Assembly: GCA_963794385.1 (NCBI GenBank)
Contig: CAWCDT010000002.1
Coordinates: 1 to 64,000 of the forward strand
Reading direction: 5' to 3'
Length of the DNA: 64,000 nt
From: Gaiellasilicea sp963794385
GTDB taxonomy: Bacteria; Actinomycetota; Thermoleophilia; Gaiellales; Gaiellaceae
The notes beneath the pieces are model-generated. The model ran no database searches and was not told where the DNA came from. It saw only the letters and a list, made by a program, of their open reading frames with translations. Position numbers and translations under genes: made by a program. Positions 34,398 through 41,568 of this stretch are shown piece by piece; position 1 is the first letter of the stretch; each line of letters starts with the position of its first letter.

Positions 34398-35104
34398 TGG
34401 CCGCAGGCGCACAGACGATTCTGGTCGTCGAGGACGAGGCGTCGATCGCCTCGTTCGTCTCCCTCTACCTCAAGAACGCCGGCTACGAGGTGCGCGCCGT
34501 CAACACGGGCAGCGCCGCCTTGACCCAGGTCGCGGCCGAGCTGCCCGCGCTGATCATCCTCGACCTGATGCTGCCTGACATCGACGGGATCGAGATCTGC
34601 CGGCGCGTGCGCAAGACCTCGGACGTGCCGATCCTGATGCTCACCGCCCGCGACGAGGACGTCGACAAGATCATCGGCCTCGAGGTTGGCGCCGACGACT
34701 ACCTGACCAAGCCGTTCAACCCGCGCGAGCTCGTGGCGCGCGTCAAGAGCGTCCTCCGACGCTCGGCGCCGGAGCGACGCCGTGACGTGGAGCAGGAGTT
34801 GCGCCACGGCGACCTCGTGATCAACGCCGGCCGCCGCGAGGTCAAGGTCGGCGACGAGGAGATCCAGCTCGCGCCGAAGGAGTTCGATCTCCTCTGGGAG
34901 CTGCTCGATCACCGCGGCCTCGTCCTGACCCGCGATCAGCTGCTCGAGCGCGTCTGGGGCTACACGTTCGCCGGCGACACCCGCACGGTCGACGTGCATG
35001 TGCGGCAGCTCCGGCGCAAGCTCGGCGAGGCGTCGCCGATCGTGACCGTCTGGGGGGTCGGCTACAAGGTCGGGCCCGAGCGGACGTCCGCTCCAGCCGC
35101 CTAA
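34397..35104 (+). CDS. OmpR/PhoB-family response regulator
   Basis: A 235-residue regulator. Receiver residues are VVEDEA, LIILDLMLPD (phosphoacceptor Asp), MLTARDED and YLTKPF; the winged helix includes LAPKEFDLLWELL, RDQLLERVWGYTFAGDTRTVDVHVRQLRRKL and WGVGYKV. It lies between the secreted protein gene and its kinase (9-nt gap) and should control an envelope-related regulon. Confidence 0.95.
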   Translation: MAAGAQTILVVEDEASIASFVSLYLKNAGYEVRAVNTGSAALTQVAAELPALIILDLMLPDIDGIEICRRVRKTSDVPILMLTARDEDVDKIIGLEVGADDYLTKPFNPRELVARVKSVLRRSAPERRRDVEQELRHGDLVINAGRREVKVGDEEIQLAPKEFDLLWELLDHRGLVLTRDQLLERVWGYTFAGDTRTVDVHVRQLRRKLGEASPIVTVWGVGYKVGPERTSAPAA

Positions 35105-35113
35105 GCTAGAACC

Positions 35114-36517
35114 GTGCTCAACTCCCTGCGCTTTCGCCTGCCGGCGCTCTTCCTGGCGGGGATCGCGCTCGCCGGGCTCGTCACGAGCCTGATCGCGCTG
35201 CGCCTCTTCCAGGACTACTCCCGAAACGAGACGCTCAAGGAGCTGCGTCAGGAGGCCAGCGGGCTCTCGGAGCTCTACGCCGAGTCCGCAGTGCGCGCTC
35301 TGGACGAGGACAAGGCCGCGCCGGCCTTCGCGGCCAAGCGGCTCGAGGCGGCGACCGGGGACCGCCTCTTCGAGGTCGTCCGCGCGCCTTCCTATCCGGG
35401 CACCGGCCAGGATTCCGGCCTCACGCGCCTCCGCGCGCGGGACGTCGGCGTCGACCTCAGTGGCGACCGGGTAGTCACGTTCGAGTTCGAGCCGCCCGGG
35501 GAGGACCGCACCTTCCTCGCCGTGTCGCACCCCGTGCGGCTCGGCGGTGAGCGAGGCGTCACCTTCTCGTACCTGATCGTGGCGAAGCCGAAGGCGGAGC
35601 TCCGCGAGACGTGGGTGACGCTGGTTTCGAGGCTCGCGCTGGCCTTCCTCGCGGGTCTGGTCGTCGTCGGCGGGCTCGCCCTCTATCTCTCGCGTAGGCT
35701 CACTGAGCCGGTGCTCGCGCTCTCGCGCGCGATGGACGAGGTCGCCGAGGGCCACTACGACGTGGACGTGCCGCAGGTTCCCGGGAAGGGCGAGATCGGG
35801 CATCTGACCGAGCGCTTCCGGGAGATGGCCGCACGGCTTGCCGAGGCCGAGCAGCGCGAGCGCAACTTCCTGATGTCCGTCTCGCACGAGCTGCGTACCC
35901 CTCTGACCGCGATCCGCGGCCACGTCGCCGCCCTGCGCGAGGGGGTCGTCACCGATCCGGAGCTCGCCGACGCGTCGCTCGAGATCGTTGCGGACGAGGC
36001 AGAGCGCCTCGGCCGGCTCGTCGGCGACGTGCTCGACCTGGCCAAGCTGAACGCGCACCGATTCACCGTCCTCACCGAGGAAGTCGACATGGGCAGGGTG
36101 CTGGAGCGCGCCTACGCGACCTTCGCGGACGAGGCGCGCCGGCGGGGGATCGAGTACACGCAGGAGGCGGACGGGGCGCCGGTGATCGTCTCGGATGGCG
36201 ATCGCGTGCTCCAGATCATCTCCAATCTGCTCTCGAACGCCTTCCGCTGGACGCCCGACGGAGGCAAGATCGACCTCGCGTTGCAGACCTCCAACGGCTC
36301 CGTCACCGTAGACGTCGCCGATACGGGGCCCGGGATCGCGCGCGAGGAGCGGGAACGCATCTTCCGGCCGTTCTGGTCGCACGACGGCCACGGCACGGGG
36401 CTCGGGCTCCCGATTGCCCGGGAGCTCGCGGTCGCCCTAGGCGGCCGGATCGAGCTCGATACCGAGATGGGGAGGGGCAGCCGCTTTCGGCTCATCCTCC
36501 CGGCGGGCAGGGTCTAG
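35114..36517 (+). CDS. Sensor histidine kinase, HAMP type
   Basis: A 467-residue kinase partner of the preceding regulator. Membrane helices at about residues 8-32 and 172-195 flank an extracytoplasmic sensor; a HAMP domain follows, then HisKA (SVSHELRTPLTAIRG) and HATPase (NLLSNAFRWT, DTGPGIARE, GTGLGLPIA). A TAAGCT hexamer 6 nt before the GTG could allow separate leaderless transcription. Its last 81 nt overlap the opposite-strand gene at 36437. Confidence 0.93.
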   Translation: MLNSLRFRLPALFLAGIALAGLVTSLIALRLFQDYSRNETLKELRQEASGLSELYAESAVRALDEDKAAPAFAAKRLEAATGDRLFEVVRAPSYPGTGQDSGLTRLRARDVGVDLSGDRVVTFEFEPPGEDRTFLAVSHPVRLGGERGVTFSYLIVAKPKAELRETWVTLVSRLALAFLAGLVVVGGLALYLSRRLTEPVLALSRAMDEVAEGHYDVDVPQVPGKGEIGHLTERFREMAARLAEAEQRERNFLMSVSHELRTPLTAIRGHVAALREGVVTDPELADASLEIVADEAERLGRLVGDVLDLAKLNAHRFTVLTEEVDMGRVLERAYATFADEARRRGIEYTQEADGAPVIVSDGDRVLQIISNLLSNAFRWTPDGGKIDLALQTSNGSVTVDVADTGPGIAREERERIFRPFWSHDGHGTGLGLPIARELAVALGGRIELDTEMGRGSRFRLILPAGRV

Positions 36518-36943
36518 CCCGTCCCGGGCGACGACGAGCGAGGCACCGGCGACACCGCTCTCGAGCTTCTCGAGCCGGTCGCTGACCCCCTTCCAGCCCG
36601 AGGAGACGAGGTCGACCAGCAAGGCGAGGTCGTCGACGCGTGCGTGCCGCTCGGCCAGCAGATCGCCCTCGAGCCGCTCGAGCCGCCGGATCGCCTGGTT
36701 GAGCAGCCCGCGAATCTCCGCGAGGTGCCGTGCGACGGGCACCACCTCCGCCCGCAGGCCGTCCTGCACGGCTGCTCCGATCCGCTCCGGCAAGGTCGCC
36801 TCGAGGTCCGCCGCGGCAACCGCGAGGGCCTCGACCTGCGCTCGGGAACGCTCCATCGCCGCCTCGAGCTCGGCCGGTGCGACGCGGCCCGAAGCCGCCT
36901 CCGCGATCCGGGCCTTGGCCCGCAGGAGCGCCTGTTCGTCCAC
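36437..36943 (-). CDS. Hypothetical coiled-coil protein
   Basis: A 168-residue protein that is almost wholly helical (VEALAVAAADLEATLPERIGAAV, LAEIRGLLNQAIRRLERLEGDLLAERHARVDDLA). No membrane helix or catalytic motif is visible. It is divergent from queA (26 bp between starts) and overlaps the end of the kinase gene by 81 nt, which is long for this genome, so its C-terminus may be spurious. Function unknown. Confidence 0.55.
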   Translation of the reverse strand: MDEQALLRAKARIAEAASGRVAPAELEAAMERSRAQVEALAVAAADLEATLPERIGAAVQDGLRAEVVPVARHLAEIRGLLNQAIRRLERLEGDLLAERHARVDDLALLVDLVSSGWKGVSDRLEKLESGVAGASLVVARDGLDPARREDEPKAAAPPHLGIELDPAA

Positions 36944-36969
36944 GGGCAGGAGGCTACGCTCACCGTCGG

Positions 36970-37899
36970 ATGGACGCCTCCGAGCTCGACTACGAGCTGC
37001 CGCCCGAGCTCGTCGCGCAGCATCCCGCCGAGCGACGGGACGCCTCGCGCCTGCTGGTCTACGACCGGGCCACCGGCGCCGTCCGGCACCGGACGTTCGG
37101 GGACCTGCCGGACGAGCTCTCGGGCGAGCTCGCGGTCGTCAACGACACGCGCGTTGTTCCGGCGCGGATCCGGCTCGAGCGGCCGAAGGGGGAGGTGCTC
37201 CTGCTCGAGCACGAGGGCGGCGGCGAGTGGCTCGCGCTTGCGCGGCCGACACGACGGCTGAAGCCGGGCATGCGCCATGGCGCGCTCGAGCTCGTCGAGC
37301 ACCTCGGCGAGGGGCGCTGGCGCGTCCACCTCGAGGGTGAGCCGGGCGGCGAGGCGCCCTTGCCTCCGTACATCACGGAGCCGCTCGCGGACCCCTCCCG
37401 CTATCAGACCGTGTACGCCGACGAGGCCGGCTCCGCTGCGGCGCCGACCGCCGGCCTGCACTTCACGCCCGAGCTCCTCCAGCGTCTCGACGTCGAGCGC
37501 GTCACGCTGCACGTCGGCCTCGACACCTTCCGCCCGCTTGCGACCGAGACGCTCGAGGAGCACGAGCTCCACGGCGAGCGCTACTCCGTGCGGCCGGAGT
37601 CGTGGGAGCAAATCCGTGCCGCCGATCGTGTCCTGGCGGTCGGCACGACCACCGTGCGCGTGCTCGAGACGGTCGCGCGTACGGGTGAGCTCGCCGGCCG
37701 GACGACCCTCTTCGTCACTCCCGGGTTCGACTTCCGTCGTGTCGACGCGCTGCTGACGAACTTCCACCTGCCGCGGTCGACGCTGCTCGCGCTCGTCATG
37801 GCCTTCGCCGGGGTCGAGGAGACGCGCCGCCTGTACCGGCTCGCGGTCGAGGAGCGCTATCGCTTCTACTCGTTTGGCGACGCAATGCTCCTCTTCTGA
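36970..37899 (+). CDS. queA: S-adenosylmethionine:tRNA ribosyltransferase-isomerase QueA
   Basis: A 309-residue enzyme that transfers and isomerises the ribosyl group of AdoMet to preQ1 in tRNA, making epoxyqueuosine. Family hallmarks are DYELPPELVAQHPAERRDASRLLVYDR, VNDTRVVPARI, APTAGLHFT, HVGLDTFRP and TNFHLPRSTLLALVMAF. The start at 36970 (MDASELDYELP) gives the usual length; a TACGCT hexamer lies 9 nt upstream. Its end overlaps the converging ankyrin gene by 34 nt. Confidence 0.95.
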   Translation: MDASELDYELPPELVAQHPAERRDASRLLVYDRATGAVRHRTFGDLPDELSGELAVVNDTRVVPARIRLERPKGEVLLLEHEGGGEWLALARPTRRLKPGMRHGALELVEHLGEGRWRVHLEGEPGGEAPLPPYITEPLADPSRYQTVYADEAGSAAAPTAGLHFTPELLQRLDVERVTLHVGLDTFRPLATETLEEHELHGERYSVRPESWEQIRAADRVLAVGTTTVRVLETVARTGELAGRTTLFVTPGFDFRRVDALLTNFHLPRSTLLALVMAFAGVEETRRLYRLAVEERYRFYSFGDAMLLF

Positions 37900-39252
37900 A
37901 CCCAGTCGGCGAGCGGCCCCTCGGCGACCTCGGGGTAGCGCGGCCTCGAGCGGCGCGCCCGCGGCGACGAGTCGCTCGGCGACGCCGACGAAGTCCCGGC
38001 CGGGGAGCCCGTGGTACTGAGAGGCGTGGATCACCCAGTCGAGCGGACGCTCGAAATCGGCGGGAGACGCTGCGGTGGGATCGGCGCCGAGCTCGAGCAG
38101 GCGCTCGACGACGTCGACGTGGCCAAGCCAGCAGGCGTGGTGCAGCAGCGTCCCCTCCGGCGAGCCGCCGACGACGCCGCTGAAGCTCGGTCCCACCGCG
38201 TCGACCACGCGGTCGAGGCCGCCGCGGAGTGCCGTCAGGATCAGCACCTCCTGCGCGTCGGGGTCGAGCGAGGCCGGTAGCGGATCCTGCGGGCGCTCGC
38301 CGCGGGCGAGGGCAGCGACCGGGGTGTCGGCTGGATCGACCTCGGTCGAGGCGCCGAGCCGCGCGAGTAGCTCGGCGAGCTCGTCCTTGCCGCGCAGGAC
38401 TGCGTGTTGATAGGGCGTGCGCAGCGGCACATCGCCGCGCCACGTCTCGCCCCCCGGCCGGTCGACGTCCGCTCCGTGCGCGACGAGCAGCTCGATCGTC
38501 TCGGCACCGCGGCCACGCCGCACCGCGTGTGCGACGGAGAACCCCTCGTTCGGGTCGGCGCCGTGCTCGAGCAGAAGCCGCACGTGCTCCAGCCGGTCGT
38601 CGTCGAGTGCGTGAGCGAGTGCGTTCGTCCCGTCCGTCGCCGCTCCGTGCTCGAGCAGGATGCGCACGCACTCCGGGCTCTCCGCCTCGGTCGCGTGGTA
38701 GAGCGACTCGCCGTCGTCGGGATCGGCGCCGGCCTCGAGGAGCGCGCGCGTCAGCTCAGCGTCGTGCCGAACCCCGGCGGCCCCGTAGAGCGCCGACATG
38801 TTCCCGTACTCGTTCACAAAGAAGGCGTTCGGGTCGGCCCCGCGTCCGAGCAGCTCTCGCGCGAGCTCGGTCGTCTCGAAGACCGAGTGACACGCATAGA
38901 GGAGCGGCGCCCAGCCGCGCGGGCCGCCCGGCGCGTTCGGATCGCCCTGCCAGTTCCGGCCGAGGACGAGCCGCACCCACGGGTCGCGCTCGAGCTCGGG
39001 GCGCGCCCCGAGCAGCAGCTCGGCGCGCGTGCGGCGCCGCTCGGTCGCGGCCTGCACGAACGACTCGACGCTCGCGTCGGCCGCGGCGAGAAGCGCCGGC
39101 CAGCTCGGGTATCCGTGCTCGCGCGCGAGCACGAGCTGCGCGTGTGCCAGGATCGGCTCGCGACCGCCGAGCCGCTCGAGCGCGCTCGGATCGCCGGCCC
39201 GGGCCGCCTTCACGAGCTCCTTCGCCTGCTTGCGCAGTTGCTCCAGGTTCAC
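37866..39252 (-). CDS. Ankyrin-repeat protein, one frameshift near the C-terminus
   Basis: The frame-corrected protein is about 461 residues. After an N-terminal helical module (MNLEQLRKQAKELVKAARAGD ... AREHGYPSWPALLAAAD) it has at least six ankyrin repeats, e.g. ELARELLGRGADPNAF, ELTRALLEAGADPDDG, EHVRLLLEHGADPNEG and DVVERLLELGADPTAA. One extra base at 37944-37945 breaks the frame; removing it gives APLEPRYPEVAEGPLADWVQ and a stop at 37866. Ankyrin repeats mediate protein contacts; partners are unknown. No signal peptide. Confidence 0.82.
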
Positions 39253-39408
39253 AACGACCTCCCTCCTTCGAGGCCCGGTGTCCGCGTCGTCGGGCCGGAG
39301 ACGAGATCGCGTGTCCGTAGCGGGTGATGCAACGAGGTGGGCTCTGCCCTGCCCGCGGACCGGACGCGCCCTCGAACGCGCGTTCCGATCCTACCCGGCC
39401 TAGACGAA

Positions 39409-39423
39409 CATGTGACGCACATG
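39409..39423. promoter_or_regulatory. Inverted repeat before the toxin-antitoxin genes
   Basis: CATGTGACGCACATG is a perfect 6-bp inverted repeat with a 3-bp centre, immediately upstream of a GATACT -10 hexamer (39425-39430). Ribbon-helix-helix antitoxins usually repress their own operon from such repeats, so this is the likely autoregulatory operator. Confidence 0.6.
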
Positions 39424-39439
39424 CGATACTGTGGAGCGC

Positions 39440-39670
39440 ATGACGAAGATGATTCAGATCCGAAACGTGCCCGACGCGCTCCACCGGAAGCTCAAAGTGC
39501 GTGCTGCCGAAGCAGGGATGTCTCTGTCGGATTACCTCCTCGCCGAGGTCGAGAGGGTCGCCGCCGCGATGACTCCCGACGAGATCAAGGAGCAGCTGCG
39601 CCGATTACCGCCTCCCGATTTCGACGAACCGCCCTCGGTCACGCTGCGGCGGATCCGCGACGCGAGTTGA
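39440..39670 (+). CDS. Ribbon-helix-helix antitoxin, FitA family
   Basis: A 76-residue antitoxin. The N-terminal ribbon-helix-helix MIQIRNVPDALHRKLKVRAAEAGMSLSDYLLAEV is the FitA/VapB DNA-binding fold, and the acidic/proline-rich tail (PPPDFDEPPSVTLRRIRD) should wrap the toxin active site. A GTG at 39431 is an alternative start. Its stop overlaps the toxin TTG (TTGA), the usual antitoxin-toxin coupling. Confidence 0.88.
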   Translation: MTKMIQIRNVPDALHRKLKVRAAEAGMSLSDYLLAEVERVAAAMTPDEIKEQLRRLPPPDFDEPPSVTLRRIRDAS

Positions 39671-40062
39671 TCGTCCTCGACAGCTCGGCTGCACTCGACT
39701 ATGTGCTGGGCTCCCAGCCCCTCGCGGAGTGGGTCGAGCGACAGCTCGACGGCGCTTCGTGGGACCTTCACGCGACATACGTGATCGACCTCGAGGTCTT
39801 CGGCGTCACGCGCGCGCACGTGTTGCGCGGGTCAATCGACTCAGAACGCGGTTGGGCGGCTCTCGACGTTTTCGCGCGGTTCCCGCTGAAGCGGTATTCA
39901 CACGTCCACTTGTTCGAGCGCATGTGGTCGCTGCACCGGCACGTGTCGCCCACTGACGCGAGCTTCGTCGCGTTGGCCGAGGCGCTGGACGCTCCCCTGC
40001 TCACGACCGATCTTCGTCTGGCCCGTGCTCACGGCCATCGCGCAGCGATCATCGCTCCGTGA
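39667..40062 (+). CDS. PIN-domain toxin, VapC/FitB family
   Basis: A 131-residue PIN ribonuclease from a TTG start. The acidic active-site residues are in VLDSSAALDY, VIDLEVFGV and SPTDASFVALAEAL plus LLTTDLRLA. VapC toxins cleave tRNA or rRNA and are neutralised by the antitoxin upstream. Unusually its stop overlaps the GTG of tgt (GTGA), so a tRNA-modifying enzyme is translated downstream of this toxin. Confidence 0.88.
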   Translation: MIVLDSSAALDYVLGSQPLAEWVERQLDGASWDLHATYVIDLEVFGVTRAHVLRGSIDSERGWAALDVFARFPLKRYSHVHLFERMWSLHRHVSPTDASFVALAEALDAPLLTTDLRLARAHGHRAAIIAP

Positions 40063-41186
40063 GCTTCGAGGTTCTCGCCACGGACGGTGCCGCCCGCGCC
40101 GGGATCCTGCGCACGGCCCACGGCGAGGTGCGGACGCCCGCCTTCATGCCGGTCGGCACGAAGGGAACGGTCAAGACCCTCGACCCCACGGAGCTGCGCA
40201 CGGTCGGCGCCGAGATCATCCTCGGCAACACCTACCACCTCCATTTCCGCCCCGGCGACGACGTGATCGCGGCGCTGGGCGGCCTGCACGCCTTCTCGGG
40301 CTGGGACGGCCCGATCCTGACCGACTCCGGCGGCTTCCAGGTCTTCTCGCTCCGCGACACGCTGCTCGGCGTCGACGAGGACGGCGTCACTTTCCGCTCC
40401 GTCTACGACGGCGCCGCGGCGCGTTTGTCACCGGAGGTGGCCGCCCGGATCCAGCGCAACCTCGGCTCCGACATCGCGATGGCCTTCGACATCTGCCCGC
40501 CGGCCGGCGTGCCGCGCCACGAGCTCGAGCAGGCCGTGCGGCTGACGACGCTCTGGGCGGCGCGCCAGCGGCAGGAGGAGCCCGCAGCCGGCCAGCTCGT
40601 CTTCGGCATCGCCCAGGGCGCCGCCGACCCGGATTTGCGGCGCCGCTCGATCGAGGAGATCGCCGCGCTCGGCTTCGACGGGCACGCGCTCGGCGGGCTC
40701 GCGGTGGGGGAGAGCCGCGAGGAGATGTTCGAGGCGACCGGCTGGGCGGCGCCGCTCCTCCCGGCGGACAAGCCCCGCTACTTCATGGGCATCGGCGACG
40801 CCGAGGGGATCCTGCGCGTGATCGGCGCCGGGATCGACATGTTCGACTGCGTCCTACCGACCCGCACGGCGCGGACCGGCTCCGCCCTCACCGCGACCGG
40901 CCGTCTCAACCTCCGCAACGCCCGCTTCGCACGCGATCCGCGTCCGCTCGAGGAGGGCTGTACGTGCCCGGCCTGCGCCCGCTTCTCACGCGCCTATGTC
41001 CGGCACCTCGTCAACCAGGAGGAGCTGCTCGGCCTGCGGCTCCTCAGCCTGCATAATCTGCACTTCCTACTCGAACTGACCGCAGGCGCGCGCGCGGCGA
41101 TCGAGCGCGGCGAGCTGGAGGGCTTCACGGCCGCGGCGCTCGCCCGGCTCGCCGGCGGCCCACAGGAGGATCCTTGGGACAACTGA
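40059..41186 (+). CDS. tgt: tRNA-guanine transglycosylase
   Basis: A 375-residue enzyme that swaps G34 of GUN anticodons for preQ1. Active-site motifs are LTDSGGFQVFSL, the nucleophilic Asp region FDCVLPTRTARTG, and the zinc site CTCPACARFSRAYVRHL...H. It starts with GTG overlapping the toxin stop and is followed by yajC and secDF in one operon, the common tgt-yajC-secDF order. Confidence 0.95.
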   Translation: MSFEVLATDGAARAGILRTAHGEVRTPAFMPVGTKGTVKTLDPTELRTVGAEIILGNTYHLHFRPGDDVIAALGGLHAFSGWDGPILTDSGGFQVFSLRDTLLGVDEDGVTFRSVYDGAAARLSPEVAARIQRNLGSDIAMAFDICPPAGVPRHELEQAVRLTTLWAARQRQEEPAAGQLVFGIAQGAADPDLRRRSIEEIAALGFDGHALGGLAVGESREEMFEATGWAAPLLPADKPRYFMGIGDAEGILRVIGAGIDMFDCVLPTRTARTGSALTATGRLNLRNARFARDPRPLEEGCTCPACARFSRAYVRHLVNQEELLGLRLLSLHNLHFLLELTAGARAAIERGELEGFTAAALARLAGGPQEDPWDN

Positions 41187-41551
41187 TCGTGATCGTCGCC
41201 ATGTTCGCTCTGCTGTGGCTGTTCCTGATCGCGCCGCAGCGCCGGCGGGCGCAGGCTCAGAAGCAGCTGCTCGCGAGCGTCAAGGTCGGGGACGAGATCC
41301 TCACCGTCGGCGGGCTCTACGGGCAAGTCCGCGCGATCGACGAGGACGACGACCTCGAGGTCGAGATCGCCGACGGCCTGCAGGTGCGCATGGCCCGCAG
41401 GGCTGTCGCCGCGGTGATCCCGCCCGATTGGGAGGAGGAAGAGGAGGACGAGGAGGCGGTGGCGGAGGGGGACGAGACGGTGCTCGACGAGGAAGCTAAG
41501 AAAGAGCTAAGAGAGGGCGAATTCGAGCCAGGGAGCGAGGTTCGCAGCTAA
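41174..41551 (+). CDS. yajC: Preprotein translocase subunit YajC
   Basis: A 125-residue single-span membrane protein that associates with SecDF. The N-terminus IVIVAMFALLWLFLIAPQRRRAQ is the YajC helix and basic cap, followed by KVGDEILTVGGLYGQVRAIDEDD. The TTG start lies inside the end of tgt. The C-terminal tail is unusually acidic (EEEEEDEEAVAEGDETVLDEEAKKE is split here for brevity: Glu/Asp-rich from about residue 83). Confidence 0.9.
   Translation: MGQLIVIVAMFALLWLFLIAPQRRRAQAQKQLLASVKVGDEILTVGGLYGQVRAIDEDDDLEVEIADGLQVRMARRAVAAVIPPDWEEEEEDEEAVAEGDETVLDEEAKKELREGEFEPGSEVRS
41496..41512. promoter_or_regulatory. 11-bp-spaced CTAAGA repeat inside the end of yajC
   Basis: CTAAGA at 41496 and at 41507 repeats with the same 11-bp period as the two putative response-regulator sites at 71-89 and 2132-2148. 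It is about 55 bp before secDF. It lies within codons for an Ala-Lys-Lys-Glu-Leu-Arg stretch, so it may be chance; reported because such pairs should be rare at this base composition. Confidence 0.25.
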
Positions 41552-41568
41552 CCTGTCCCGCTGCTTCC

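Noticed and set aside
36514..37865. Continuation of the ankyrin frame past 37945 toward 36514
   Set aside because: That continuation is antisense to queA; removing one base at 37944-37945 gives a natural C-terminus and a stop at 37866.
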